NCBI GenBank assembly: GCA_017527435.1
Contig: JAFXQB010000001.1
Span: 502,696 to 566,695, forward strand
DNA from: Salinivirgaceae bacterium
GTDB taxonomy: Bacteria > Bacteroidota > Bacteroidia > Bacteroidales > SZUA-534
Length of the DNA stretch: 64,000 bases
Direction: 5' to 3'
Below are positions 27,666-36,719 of this stretch, one piece after another; positions within the stretch are counted from its first letter, which is position 1; each line of letters starts with the position of its first letter. Below the pieces are notes generated by a model. The model did not search any database, was not told the DNA's origin, and was given only the letters and a program-made list of their open reading frames with translations. The position numbers and the translations under genes are program-made.

Positions 27666-28946
27666 ATGCAGACGGTTTTTGGAAAGGAATTCAGTCGCGA
27701 CGACATTGAGATTATGGCGCCGGTGGGCTCGTACGAGTCGCTTGCGGCGGCCATTCAGGCGGGGGCCAACTCAATCTATTTCGGCGTCGAGAACCTGAAT
27801 ATGCGGTCGCATTCGGCCAACAATTTCACCATCGGCGACTTGCACCGCATTGTGGGCATCTGCAAGGAACACGGCCTGAAATCGTACCTGACGGTGAACA
27901 CCATCATCTACGACACTGAACTCGACCTGATGCGCAGCATTGTTGACGCGGCGGCCGAAGCCGGACTGACAGCCATCATTGCCTGCGACCTGTCGGTGCT
28001 GCAGTACGCACGCTCGAAAGGCGTTGAAGTTCACGCATCTACACAACTGAATATCACCAATATAGAAGCTGTGCGGTTTTTCGCGCAGTATTGCGATGTG
28101 GTGGTCACCGCCCGCGAGCTAAATCTTGACCAAGTTGCCGCCATTGCCCGCGCCATCAGCGAGCAGAATATTCGCGGACCGAAGGGCGAACTTGTTCAGA
28201 TTGAAGTGTTTGCGCACGGTGCGCTTTGTATGGCCATTTCCGGGAAGTGCTATTTGAGCCTGCATCAATATGGGCGTTCGGCCAATCGCGGACAATGCTT
28301 CCAACCGTGCCGCCGCGGCTACGAAGTCACCGATTGCGAGACCGGTCAGCAGCTGCTCATCGACGACAAATACATTATGTCGCCCAAAGACCTTTGCACC
28401 CTGCCATTCCTGGACCGCGTGCTGCGTGCCGGCGTGCGAGTGCTCAAAATCGAAGGCCGTGCCCGCGGGGCGGAATATGTGAAAACGGTGGTCGAGAGCT
28501 ACCGCCGCGCCATTGATGCAATTTGCGATGGAACGTTCAGTCAACAAGTTATCGATGAGCAAGTTAATCGGCTCAAGACCGTATTCAACCGCGGATTTTG
28601 GGACGGCTACTATTTAGGTCGGCGCTTGGGCGAGTGGTCGGGCGTGTACGGCTCAAAGGCCACCAAACGCAAGGAATACGTGGGCCGATGCACCAATTTC
28701 TTCACAAAGCTGAACGTTGCCGAGATAACGCTCGAAAGCGGCGCTCTGCACACCGGCGACCAACTGCTCATAATGGGCGAAACAACAGGCGTTTACGAGC
28801 ACACAATCAGCGAGATGCGCGTGGATTTGAAACCCGTTGGCGAAGCCGTCAAAGGGCAGGCGCTGTCGATTGCCGTAACCGACATTGTCCGCCGCGGCGA
28901 CCGTGTCTATAAACTAGTTGACACACAAGCAAGTTTGATGGAATAA
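27666..28946 (+). CDS. U32 family protein, TrhP/YegQ-like tRNA hydroxylation protein
   Basis: A 426-residue peptidase-U32 family member. The family signature is intact (EVFAHGALCMAISGKCYLS), followed by the Cys cluster (ANRGQCFQPCRR) that binds an iron-sulfur cluster in studied homologues. The C-terminal beta domain (from VGRCTNFFTKLNVAEI) matches the YegQ/TrhP subgroup, needed for prephenate-dependent 5-hydroxyuridine at tRNA position 34. Despite the name, protease activity is doubtful. It follows the GT9 gene by 23 bp, so they are probably cotranscribed. The TrhP assignment over other U32 branches is an inference from the C-terminal domain. Confidence 0.85.
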   Translation: MQTVFGKEFSRDDIEIMAPVGSYESLAAAIQAGANSIYFGVENLNMRSHSANNFTIGDLHRIVGICKEHGLKSYLTVNTIIYDTELDLMRSIVDAAAEAGLTAIIACDLSVLQYARSKGVEVHASTQLNITNIEAVRFFAQYCDVVVTARELNLDQVAAIARAISEQNIRGPKGELVQIEVFAHGALCMAISGKCYLSLHQYGRSANRGQCFQPCRRGYEVTDCETGQQLLIDDKYIMSPKDLCTLPFLDRVLRAGVRVLKIEGRARGAEYVKTVVESYRRAIDAICDGTFSQQVIDEQVNRLKTVFNRGFWDGYYLGRRLGEWSGVYGSKATKRKEYVGRCTNFFTKLNVAEITLESGALHTGDQLLIMGETTGVYEHTISEMRVDLKPVGEAVKGQALSIAVTDIVRRGDRVYKLVDTQASLME

Positions 28947-28978
28947 AACACAAACTGAAAACTTTTCATCCTTTCCGT

Positions 28979-29007
28979 TTGCCAACAAACACCATTTGCT
29001 ATTTTTG
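28979..29007 (+). promoter_or_regulatory. valS promoter (-33 TTG, -7 TATTTTTG)
   Basis: TTG at 28979-28981 and a perfect -7 TATTTTTG at 29000-29007, 18 bp apart. The leader to the valS ATG would be about 55 nt. Confidence 0.6.
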
Positions 29008-29069
29008 CAGTTCTTTTTAAACGAGTTGACTTTTATCGGAAAACGTAACAATTTGAAATCGAAATAGAA

Positions 29070-31781
29070 ATGAAAAAGGAACTTGAGACAAGGTACAATC
29101 CGGCTGCGGCCGAAGAAAAATGGTACAAGTTCTGGATGGACAACAAATTCTTCCATTCCGAACCCGACCACCGCACACCATATACTATTGTGATTCCGCC
29201 GCCGAACGTTACCGGCGTGCTGCATATGGGCCATATGCTCAACAACACCATTCAGGACATTCTGGTGCGCCGCGCCCGTATGATGGACCGCAACGCCTGC
29301 TGGGTGCCCGGCACCGACCACGCTTCAATCGCCACCGAGGCAAAGGTTGTGAAGAAACTGGCCGATATGGGCATTAAAAAGCGCGACCTGACCCGCGAGG
29401 AGTTCCTGAAATACGCCTGGGAGTGGAAGGAAGAGCACGGCGGCGTGATTCTTGAACAACTCAAGAAGTTGGGCGCTTCGTGCGACTGGGACCGCACCGC
29501 TTTCACAATGGACGACGTGCGCAGCGAATCGGTTTTGCGCGTATTTGTCGATTTGTACCGCAAGGGCTTGATTTATCGCGGTTTGCGAATGGTCAACTGG
29601 GACCCGAAGGCACAGACCGTGCTGAGCACCGAGGAGGTTATCTATCGCGAAGAGAAAAGCAAACTCTACTATCTACGCTATTATGTTGCTGACGCCGACG
29701 CAAATCCCGTGAAACCCACTGGAACCGAAGGCGAAATCATTCATAAAGACGCGAAAGGCTACTACGCAGTGGTGGCCACAACCCGTCCCGAGACAATTAT
29801 GGGCGATACCGCAATGTGTATCAACCCGAAAGACCCGAAAAACCAATGGTTGCGCGGTCACAAGGTGATTGTGCCGCTCGTCAACAGAGTGATTCCTGTA
29901 ATCGAAGACCGCTATGTTGATATTGAGTTTGGTACTGGCTGTCTGAAAGTTACGCCTGCTCACGATGCAAACGACTATGCTCTCGGGCAGACTCACAATC
30001 TGGAGACAATCGACATTTTCAACCCCGACGGAACGCTGTCGGAGGCTGCCGGGCTCTACGTTGGTCAAGACCGAATGGATGTGCGCAAGCAGATTGCCGT
30101 CGACCTGCAGAATGCCGGTCTGATGGAGAAAATTGAGGATTACGACAACAAGGTGGGCTATTCGGAGCGCAATCAGGATACGGCTGTGGAGCCGCGCCTG
30201 TGCAAGCAGTGGTTCCTGTCGATGAAGCATTTTGCCGACATTGCACTGCCGCCCGTGCTCGAAGGGAAAATCAAGTTCCACCCCAACAAATACGTTTCGA
30301 CTTACCGCAACTGGCTCGAGAATATTCAGGACTGGTGCATCAGCCGCCAACTCTGGTGGGGACACCGCATTCCGGCTTATTTCCTGCCGACAGCCGAAGG
30401 CGAGGAAGAGAAATTTGTGGTTGCTCTCACAGCCGATGAGGCTCTGGCCGAAGCACGCAAAATCAAGGGTTACGAGAACATCACCGCCGACCAACTGCGT
30501 CACGATGAGGACGCGCTCGACACCTGGTTCTCGTCGTGGTTGTGGCCTGTTTCGCTTTTCAACGGCATTAACAACCCTGGAAATAAGGAGATTAACTACT
30601 ATTACCCCACTTGCGAACTTGTCACGGGCCCCGACATTATCTTCTTCTGGGTTGCCCGAATGATTATGGCTGGCGAGGAGTATCAGCACAACGTGCCGTT
30701 CCGCAACGTCTATTTCACTGGTATTGTGCGCGATAAGTTGGGCCGCAAAATGTCGAAATCACTCGGCAACTCACCTGATCCGCTCAAACTCATTGCCGAC
30801 TACGGCGCCGATGGCGTGCGTGTTGGAATGTTGCTATGCTCGCCTGCTGGCGGCGATTTGCTTTACGATGACTCCCTGCCGGAGCAGGGCCGCAACTTCG
30901 CCAACAAGATTTGGAACGCTTTCCGCCTGGTTTACAGTTGGAATGTCGATGACAAACTGCCGCAGCCCGAAGCCGCACGCGTGGCCATCGAGTGGTTCAA
31001 CCAAAAATTGAGCAGCACCATTGTGCAACTCAACGACCACTTCGACAAGTTCCGTCTGTCGGAGGCGCTGATGACCGTTTACCGCCTGTTCTGGGATGAG
31101 TTCTCGGCCTGGTTCCTTGAGATGGTGAAGCCCGCTTACCAAACGGCTTGCGATGGCAAGACTTATAATGCTGTGATTGAGTTGTTTGAGAAGATGCTGA
31201 AACTGTTGCATCCATTTATGCCGTTCATCACCGAGGAGATTTGGCAGTCAATTAAGGAGCGCAAAACCGCTGACAGCCTGATAGTTGCCCAATGGCCCGA
31301 GGCTGGCGCGTTCAACGAAGATTATCTGGCGGAATTCGAGAATGTTAAGCAGACAATTGCCGAAATCCGCACCGTCCGCACCGACAAGAAAATCCCGAAC
31401 CGCGATGCAATCAAACTCTTTGTGAACAAAGGCAGCAAAGGCTACAACGCGCAGTTCGACAGCGTGATAGCAAAGATGGGCAACGCCGAATCGATTGAGA
31501 TTGTCAGCCAAAAAGTCGACGGCACGGTCGCCTTTATGGTTCAGACAACTGAATTCTACGTTCCGTTCGGCAGCAATATCGATGTTGAGGCCGAACTGGC
31601 CAAACTGCAAGCCGACCGCACTTATCTGGAAGGCTTCCTACAGTCGGTAATGAAGAAACTCTCGAACGAGAAGTTTGTGAACGGTGCCCCGGCCGCCGTT
31701 GTCGAGAACGAGCGCAAGAAGCAAGCCGATGCCGAAGCCAAAATCAAAGCCATCGACGAGCAGATAAAAGCGCTGAGTTAA
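29070..31781 (+). CDS. valS: valyl-tRNA synthetase
   Basis: A 903-residue class I synthetase that charges tRNA-Val. The HIGH motif appears as HMGHM (in [18 protein letters not shown]) and KMSKS as [14 protein letters not shown]. The CP1 editing domain includes [19 protein letters not shown]. The C-terminal ~65 residues form the coiled-coil arm typical of ValRS ([18 protein letters not shown] to the end). Length is normal. Monocistronic, between its own promoter and a hairpin terminator. Confidence 0.98.
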   Translation: MKKELETRYNPAAAEEKWYKFWMDNKFFHSEPDHRTPYTIVIPPPNVTGVLHMGHMLNNTIQDILVRRARMMDRNACWVPGTDHASIATEAKVVKKLADMGIKKRDLTREEFLKYAWEWKEEHGGVILEQLKKLGASCDWDRTAFTMDDVRSESVLRVFVDLYRKGLIYRGLRMVNWDPKAQTVLSTEEVIYREEKSKLYYLRYYVADADANPVKPTGTEGEIIHKDAKGYYAVVATTRPETIMGDTAMCINPKDPKNQWLRGHKVIVPLVNRVIPVIEDRYVDIEFGTGCLKVTPAHDANDYALGQTHNLETIDIFNPDGTLSEAAGLYVGQDRMDVRKQIAVDLQNAGLMEKIEDYDNKVGYSERNQDTAVEPRLCKQWFLSMKHFADIALPPVLEGKIKFHPNKYVSTYRNWLENIQDWCISRQLWWGHRIPAYFLPTAEGEEEKFVVALTADEALAEARKIKGYENITADQLRHDEDALDTWFSSWLWPVSLFNGINNPGNKEINYYYPTCELVTGPDIIFFWVARMIMAGEEYQHNVPFRNVYFTGIVRDKLGRKMSKSLGNSPDPLKLIADYGADGVRVGMLLCSPAGGDLLYDDSLPEQGRNFANKIWNAFRLVYSWNVDDKLPQPEAARVAIEWFNQKLSSTIVQLNDHFDKFRLSEALMTVYRLFWDEFSAWFLEMVKPAYQTACDGKTYNAVIELFEKMLKLLHPFMPFITEEIWQSIKERKTADSLIVAQWPEAGAFNEDYLAEFENVKQTIAEIRTVRTDKKIPNRDAIKLFVNKGSKGYNAQFDSVIAKMGNAESIEIVSQKVDGTVAFMVQTTEFYVPFGSNIDVEAELAKLQADRTYLEGFLQSVMKKLSNEKFVNGAPAAVVENERKKQADAEAKIKAIDEQIKALS

Positions 31782-31805
31782 GAAACTTACTGATATATAG
31801 CGCAA

Positions 31806-31842
31806 AACAAAGTCCGCAGCCTTTCTGGTTACGGACTTTGTT
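31806..31842 (+). terminator. hairpin after valS
   Basis: An 11-bp stem (AACAAAGTCCG / CGGACTTTGTT), extendable inside by AGCC/GGTT, 24 bp after the valS stop. The T run is short, so it may be an RNA-end stabiliser as much as a terminator. Confidence 0.55.
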
Positions 31843-31871
31843 GGTTGTAACCCACAATCGTACAACCGCCT

Positions 31872-31957
31872 TATTTTATTGTAAAATAGATAACTACATA
31901 TATTATTCGCGAATAACTCGCAAAAACATACAACATTGATTTATTTTCTTAAATTTG
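31872..31957 (+). promoter_or_regulatory. xylBA upstream control region with two palindromes and a -7 box
   Basis: TATTTTA-TTG-TAAAATA (31872-31888) and the perfect TTATTCGCGAATAA (31903-31916) lie upstream of a perfect -7 box TAAATTTG (31950-31957). The second palindrome would be centred near -55. Both are plausible operators for a xylose-responsive regulator, which is not encoded in this window. The leader to xylB would be ~80 nt. Confidence 0.45.
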
Positions 31958-32043
31958 GCGCAAAAGTTGTGTATTGGGCTAATTGTGCGAACACTCTAAT
32001 TGTTAGTCTGATAGGACTTTGAAAAATTTTAAAAATTTAAAAT

Positions 32044-33534
32044 ATGTACACGTTAGGAGTAGATGTAGGAAGTTCGTCGGTTAAGGCAAGCCTTGTCAAT
32101 GTTGAGACAGGAAAATGCGTTGCCACCACCTTCTTCCCCAAAACCGAAGCAAAAATTATAGCCGTCAACCCGGGTTGGGCCGAACAGGACCCCGAAAGTT
32201 GGTGGGAAAACCTGAAACTGTCGGTTCAGACAATTATGAAAGAGAGCGGCGCCAATCCCGCAGAGGTTAAGGCGATTGGTATTTCTTACCAAATGCACGG
32301 TCTGGTTTGCGTCGACAAGCACAAAAACGTTCTGCGCCCGTCAATCATTTGGTGCGACTCGCGCGCTGTGCCTTACGGCGACAAGGCTTTTAAAACTCTG
32401 GGAGCCGAAAAATGCTTGAGCCACCTGCTCAACTCGCCGGGCAACTTCACCGCATCGAAACTGGCTTGGGTGAAGGAGAACGAGCCCGCCACATACGAGA
32501 AAATCTACAAGATTATGCTTCCGGGCGACTATATCGCTATGAAGATGACCGATGAGATTTGCACCACAGTATCAGGCCTTTCTGAAGGTATGATGTGGGA
32601 CTTCAAAGAGAACAAACTGGCAACCTTCCTGCTCGATTACTACGGAATCGACCAATCGTTCATTCCTGAAATCAAGCCAACATTCAGCGACCAGGGCCAC
32701 TTGTCGGCAAAAGCCGCAGCCGAACTCGGACTGAAGGAAGGCACACCTGTAACATACCGCGGTGGCGACCAGCCGAACAACGCATTGTCGCTCAATGTTT
32801 TGAATCCGGGCGAGATTGCCGCAACTGCCGGCACTTCGGGTGTTGTTTACGGTGTGAACGGCGAGGCCAACTACGACCCGCAGTCGCGCGTCAACTCGTT
32901 TGCGCACGTCAACCACACCACCGACCAGACACGCATTGGCGTTCTGCTCTGCGTGAACGGCACCGGAATCCTGAACTCGTGGGTTAAGCGCAACATTGCC
33001 CCCGACGGAATCTCATACAACGAGATGAACGACCTGGCCGCCAAAGCCCCAATCGGTAGCGCCGGCTTGAGCGTTCTGCCTTTCGGCAACGGCGCCGAGC
33101 GTATGCTGGGCAACCGCGAAATCAACTGCTCAATCCGCGGTCTGAACTTCAATGTTCACTCAAAGCACCACATTGTGCGCGCCGCACAAGAGGGCATTGT
33201 CTTCTCATTTAAATATGGTATCGACATTATGGAGTCGATGGGTATGAAGGTGAACAAGATTCACGCCGGACACGCCAATATGTTCCTGAGTCCGATTTTC
33301 CGCGACACTCTGGCTGGCGTAACTGGCGCAACCATTGAACTTTACGACACCGACGGCTCGGTTGGCGCAGCAAAAGGCGCTGGTATGGGCGCAGGTATCT
33401 ACAAGAACAATACCGAGGCATTCGCTTCGCTTGAGAAACTGGCAGTTATCGAGCCGAACAAATCGGCCCGCCAAGAGTATGCCGACGCTTACGCGAAATG
33501 GAAATACCGTCTCGAGAAATCGATGAGCAAATAA
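32044..33534 (+). CDS. xylB: xylulokinase
   Basis: A 496-residue FGGY-family sugar kinase that phosphorylates D-xylulose. N-terminal phosphate-binding motif GVDVGSSSVKASLV, substrate-site motif QMHGLVCVDKHKNVLRPSIIWCDSRA, and the second ATP-binding region GEIAATAGTSGVVYGV. The xylA gene follows 55 bp downstream, which supports xylulose rather than glycerol or ribulose as substrate. Together they feed D-xylose into the pentose phosphate pathway. No xylose transporter or XylR is adjacent. Confidence 0.95.
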   Translation: MYTLGVDVGSSSVKASLVNVETGKCVATTFFPKTEAKIIAVNPGWAEQDPESWWENLKLSVQTIMKESGANPAEVKAIGISYQMHGLVCVDKHKNVLRPSIIWCDSRAVPYGDKAFKTLGAEKCLSHLLNSPGNFTASKLAWVKENEPATYEKIYKIMLPGDYIAMKMTDEICTTVSGLSEGMMWDFKENKLATFLLDYYGIDQSFIPEIKPTFSDQGHLSAKAAAELGLKEGTPVTYRGGDQPNNALSLNVLNPGEIAATAGTSGVVYGVNGEANYDPQSRVNSFAHVNHTTDQTRIGVLLCVNGTGILNSWVKRNIAPDGISYNEMNDLAAKAPIGSAGLSVLPFGNGAERMLGNREINCSIRGLNFNVHSKHHIVRAAQEGIVFSFKYGIDIMESMGMKVNKIHAGHANMFLSPIFRDTLAGVTGATIELYDTDGSVGAAKGAGMGAGIYKNNTEAFASLEKLAVIEPNKSARQEYADAYAKWKYRLEKSMSK

Positions 33535-33589
33535 AAAAGAAATTCGTGTTAAATAATTGATTTTTAATAACTACTAAAATTTAAAAAAA

Positions 33590-34903
33590 ATGGCACAAGA
33601 GTATTTTCCACAAATTGGAAAAATCAAATTCGAAGGTAAAGATTCGAAAAACCCTATGGCATTCCACTATTATGATGCCGAGAAAGTGATTATGGGCAAG
33701 CCGATGAAGGATTGGCTGCGTTTTGCAATGGCTTGGTGGCACACTTTGTGCGCCGACGGTAGCGACCAATTCGGTGGCGGTACCAAATCGTTCCCCTGGA
33801 ACAAGGGCGCCGATGCAGTTACCATTGCTAAACAAAAGGCTGACGCAGGTTTCGAGATTATGGAGAAACTTGGCATTCCTTACTTCTGCTTCCACGATGT
33901 TGACCTTGTTTCGGAAGGCGCTTCGGTTGAGGAGTATGAGGCTAACCTGAAAGCCATTGTTGCTTACCTGAAGGAGAAAATGGCAAAGACCGGCAAGAAA
34001 CTTCTGTGGTCAACAGCCAACGTATTCGGCAACAAACGCTATATGAACGGTGCTTCTACAAACCCGGATTTCGACGTTGTTGCACGCGCTATCGTTCAAA
34101 TTAAGAACGCTATCGACGCAGGTATCGAACTTGGCGCTGAGAACTACGTGTTCTGGGGCGGCCGCGAGGGTTATATGAGCCTTCTGAACACTGACCAGAA
34201 ACGTGAGAAAGAGCATATGGCAACTATGTTGACTATGGCTCGCGACTATGCTCGCAAAAAAGGCTTCAAGGGTACATTCCTTATCGAGCCGAAACCAATG
34301 GAGCCTTCGAAACACCAGTATGATGTTGACACCGAGACTGTTATTGGCTTCCTGAAAGCACACAATCTTGACAAAGACTTCAAAGTAAACATTGAGGTTA
34401 ACCACGCTACTTTGGCTGGCCACACCTTCGAGCACGAATTGGCTTGCGCTGTTGACGCTGGTATGCTCGGCTCAATCGACGCTAACCGCGGTGATATGCA
34501 GAACGGCTGGGATACTGACCAGTTCCCAATCGACCAATACGAATTGGTTCAGGCTTGGATGCAGATTATCCGCAACGGTGGCCTTGGCACTGGCGGTACC
34601 AACTTCGACGCAAAAACTCGCCGCAACTCAACTGACCTTGAGGATATCTTCTTGGCACACATCAGCGGTATGGACGCAATGGCCCGCGCTCTTGAGAACG
34701 CAGCCAAACTGCTCGAGGAGAGCCCGTACAAGAAAATGCTGGCTGCCCGCTACGCATCGTTCGACAAGGGCGAAGGCAAGAAGTTTGAGGAAGGCAAGAT
34801 GACTCTTGAAGAGGCTTACGAGTACGGCAAGAAAGTTAACGAGCCGAAGCAGACTTCAGGTCAGCAGGAGCTTTACGAAGCAATTGTTGCAATGTACGCT
34901 TAA
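33590..34903 (+). CDS. xylA: xylose isomerase
   Basis: A 437-residue class II xylose isomerase that converts D-xylose to D-xylulose (and glucose to fructose) using two divalent metals. Conserved active-site stretches are [14 protein letters not shown] (catalytic His), [53 protein letters not shown] and [19 protein letters not shown] (metal ligands). Length is typical of the ~440-residue Bacteroides-type enzymes, the type that functions well in yeast. Codon use looks like that of a highly expressed gene. A strong terminator follows. Confidence 0.98.
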   Translation: MAQEYFPQIGKIKFEGKDSKNPMAFHYYDAEKVIMGKPMKDWLRFAMAWWHTLCADGSDQFGGGTKSFPWNKGADAVTIAKQKADAGFEIMEKLGIPYFCFHDVDLVSEGASVEEYEANLKAIVAYLKEKMAKTGKKLLWSTANVFGNKRYMNGASTNPDFDVVARAIVQIKNAIDAGIELGAENYVFWGGREGYMSLLNTDQKREKEHMATMLTMARDYARKKGFKGTFLIEPKPMEPSKHQYDVDTETVIGFLKAHNLDKDFKVNIEVNHATLAGHTFEHELACAVDAGMLGSIDANRGDMQNGWDTDQFPIDQYELVQAWMQIIRNGGLGTGGTNFDAKTRRNSTDLEDIFLAHISGMDAMARALENAAKLLEESPYKKMLAARYASFDKGEGKKFEEGKMTLEEAYEYGKKVNEPKQTSGQQELYEAIVAMYA

Positions 34904-34923
34904 TCAGTGGTTTGCATATAACG

Positions 34924-34952
34924 AAAAAGGCGGAACTTGGTTCCGCCTTTTT
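34924..34952 (+). terminator. intrinsic terminator of xylBA
   Basis: A perfect 13-bp stem (AAAAAGGCGGAAC / GTTCCGCCTTTTT) around a TTG loop, directly after xylA. Confidence 0.88.
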
Positions 34953-34986
34953 TTATAGTAGATCCTGACACATCAATTATAAACAA

Positions 34987-35012
34987 AAAAGCCACCCCGC
35001 AGGATGGCTTTT
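34987..35012 (-). terminator. intrinsic terminator of the DUF5606-like gene
   Basis: On the minus strand AAAAGCCATCC...GGGTGGCTTTT forms a 7-bp GC stem extended by A/T pairs, 19 bp after the stop codon. Confidence 0.65.
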
Positions 35013-35031
35013 CTATTTTTGATTAGCAACT

Positions 35032-35457
35032 TTATTCTTTCTCATCGGCTTTTGCGTCGTCGTCTTTCTCATCAAGAACATCGAGCATATTGCAGCGTTG
35101 CAACTGGTTGTACCAAGTGAGCACTTTTTTGATGTGCGAAACATAAACTCGGTCGCGGTCGTAGTTAGGCAGAATCTCCGCAAAATAAGCCTTAAGTTTT
35201 TCGTTGTCAGCCGTTTTGGGGTCAACCGCAGCCTTATTCTTCTCTTTCTTGCCAATATTTTTCAAAACCTCAATCAGCGACACTTCCTCGCCGTCATCTT
35301 TAAAAATCGCAATGTCGCGCAGCGAACTGACTTTCGACGTTGAGTAGGCCGGCATGCGTTTCTTTGTCTCAATATCTTCAACAATAATGCCGTTTTTGGT
35401 GCTCGAAACCAGTTTGAAAAGTCCCGAGTATCCTGAAATTGATAAGATTTCTTTCAT
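35032..35457 (-). CDS. DUF5606-like conserved Bacteroidetes protein
   Basis: A 141-residue cytoplasmic protein. The N-terminal ~65 residues (ILSISGYSGLFKLVSSTKNGIIVEDIE) match my recollection of DUF5606, a small SH3-like domain confined to Bacteroidetes. A helical segment (LKAYFAEILPNYDRDRVYVS, HIKKVLTWYNQL) and an acidic tail (DEKDDDAKADEKE) follow. Function unknown. The ATG at 35457 is chosen because the longer frame (35484) overlaps a perfect -7 box. It is flanked by its own promoter and terminator, so it is monocistronic. Confidence 0.8.
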   Translation of the reverse strand: MKEILSISGYSGLFKLVSSTKNGIIVEDIETKKRMPAYSTSKVSSLRDIAIFKDDGEEVSLIEVLKNIGKKEKNKAAVDPKTADNEKLKAYFAEILPNYDRDRVYVSHIKKVLTWYNQLQRCNMLDVLDEKDDDAKADEKE

Positions 35458-35482
35458 CGTTTTTTCTTTTGAATTATGTTGC

Positions 35483-35490
35483 AAATATAC
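35483..35490 (-). promoter_or_regulatory. -7 promoter box of the DUF5606-like gene
   Basis: The minus strand reads TATATTTG, a perfect TAnnTTTG, 25 bases before the ATG. Confidence 0.6.
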
Positions 35491-35587
35491 GTGAGTTCTA
35501 CGAAAACAATGTCGCTCAAGAAGGAAAAAGTTAAATAATGTCGGTTAATCCGCAACTTCTCTACACTCATTACTAACCCATATAAAC

Positions 35588-35616
35588 AAAAAAAAGGATT
35601 TCGCATGTCGAATCCT
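35588..35616 (-). terminator. terminator of the exported repeat protein gene
   Basis: AGGATTT...AATCCT forms a 6-7 bp stem; the following minus-strand sequence is a seven-T run. It lies 71 bp after the stop codon. Confidence 0.5.
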
Positions 35617-35624
35617 CACCATCT

Positions 35625-35655
35625 GTAGAGTGCGAACCCCTATGGTTCGCCTCTG
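35625..35655. repeat. REP-like palindrome (GTAGAG...GCGAACC type)
   Basis: AGAG-T-GCGAACC and GGTTCGC-CTCT pair over 11 bp with one bulge around a 5-base loop. It begins with the same GTAGAG word as the palindromes at 17.5 and 58.3 kb. Confidence 0.45.
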
Positions 35656-35686
35656 TTGCCAGTATTTTTTTCAGTTTTTCTGCAGC

Positions 35687-36352
35687 TTATTTCTTGTTGT
35701 AGTCGAACTTGTAGTCGTCGCCATCAACATCAACATACACTGTGTAAAGGCCAGCCGCAACTTTCTCGAACTCAAAATTCTTGAGAACCGGTTTGTTTTC
35801 AATTGTCGAATAGAGCTCCTCACCTTTCGAGTCAAGCACCTTGACAATAACATCTTTGCGTTGCTCGTTCGGCAGTTCGATGATTGCACGTGTTCCGTTA
35901 ACCTTGAAAATTGGGTCAACCACAGCGCGTCCACCGCTAACCAGCTCGCCGCCTTTAATTGTGAAAGCACGCTCAAGGCTCTTGCCGTTCTTTCTTGCAA
36001 TCACTTTGTAAGTGCCGTCCTCAAGGTTCAGGAAATCGAACACGCGTGTGCTTTTACCCATTGTGCGGATAGACTCGTTGTAGAGCACATCACCATCGAG
36101 AGTTTCAATGCAAAGGTTGCACTTATTGTTGTCGTTTGCGGTGTAGATGATGGCTGCGCGGGTGCAAGTCACATAACGGAATGCAAGGCTGTCTTCGATT
36201 TTCACCTTTGCCGGAAATTCGTTCTCACCGATTTTTGTTCTTGCTGACAGAAGCAACGGCAGCATTACAAGGGCTGCAGCAATCAAACTTACCAAGGCTG
36301 CGAAGTAGTCTGATCTCATCAGACGCTCTTCATTTGTGTTTAAAAGTTTCAT
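35687..36352 (-). CDS. exported protein with two related beta-sandwich repeats
   Basis: A 221-residue protein. A membrane-spanning signal segment (FAALVSLIAAALVMLPLLLS, ~16-35) is followed by two similar ~85-residue units: 'CNLCIETLDGDVLYNESI...FDFLNLEDGTYKVIARKNGK' and 'IIELPNEQRKDVIVKVLDSKGEELYSTI...FEFEKVAAGLYTVYVDVDG'. Both follow the DUF3244/carboxypeptidase-regulatory-like pattern of a short beta sandwich. There is a second in-frame ATG at 36319 that would place the signal segment nearer the N terminus. Function is unknown. Its upstream region holds several ATGCAAACG motifs. Confidence 0.65.
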   Translation of the reverse strand: MKLLNTNEERLMRSDYFAALVSLIAAALVMLPLLLSARTKIGENEFPAKVKIEDSLAFRYVTCTRAAIIYTANDNNKCNLCIETLDGDVLYNESIRTMGKSTRVFDFLNLEDGTYKVIARKNGKSLERAFTIKGGELVSGGRAVVDPIFKVNGTRAIIELPNEQRKDVIVKVLDSKGEELYSTIENKPVLKNFEFEKVAAGLYTVYVDVDGDDYKFDYNKK

Positions 36353-36393
36353 CTTTTAGTCTTTTAAATGTTCTTTATCTCTTTTTCTCGATG

Positions 36394-36401
36394 CAAAAGT
36401 A
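36394..36401 (-). promoter_or_regulatory. -7 promoter box of the exported repeat protein gene
   Basis: The minus strand reads TACTTTTG, a perfect TAnnTTTG, 41 bases before the ATG at 36352. Confidence 0.55.
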
Positions 36402-36437
36402 TGTTGGACTTTTCTTCGATTGTACCGACAATTTTTA

Positions 36438-36608
36438 ATGCAACGTTTGCATAAAATTAGTTTTTGCAGAATACTTAAAATTATTACACTGATTTACAGT
36501 ATATTATATCAATGCAAACGATATGCATAGATTTTTGCATTTTTATCTAAAAAAGGCCCAAATTTAGTGGTAGCAAAGGATTGAAGGTGATTTTTAAAAC
36601 GTTTGCAT
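36438..36608. promoter_or_regulatory. cluster of ATGCAAACG motifs, candidate operators
   Basis: The 9-mer ATGCAAACG occurs three times in 171 bp: 36444-36452 (minus), 36513-36521 (plus) and 36600-36608 (minus). The first sits in the near-palindrome ATGCAACGTTTGCAT. All lie upstream of the exported repeat gene's promoter, resembling LacI/GntR-type half sites. Confidence 0.35.
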
Positions 36609-36656
36609 TACTATGCAAATTTGTGCAAAAAGTAATTTTTTCTCTAAAAAGGGTGC

Positions 36657-36697
36657 AAAAAAGCGGGCAATGTTGCATAAAAAGCATCATTGCCCGC
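36657..36697 (-). terminator. intrinsic terminator of serB
   Basis: A 10-bp GC-rich stem (GCGGGCAATG / CATTGCCCGC) with a six-T run on the minus strand, 23 bp after the serB stop. Confidence 0.8.
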
Positions 36698-36719
36698 GCA
36701 AATTTCTGCAATAAAGGCT

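Larger units (their letters stand above)
36353..36719. other. 367-bp intergenic control region
   Basis: Holds the -7 box of the exported repeat gene, three ATGCAAACG motifs, and the serB terminator. It is strongly AT-rich in the middle, with no reading frame. Confidence 0.5.
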
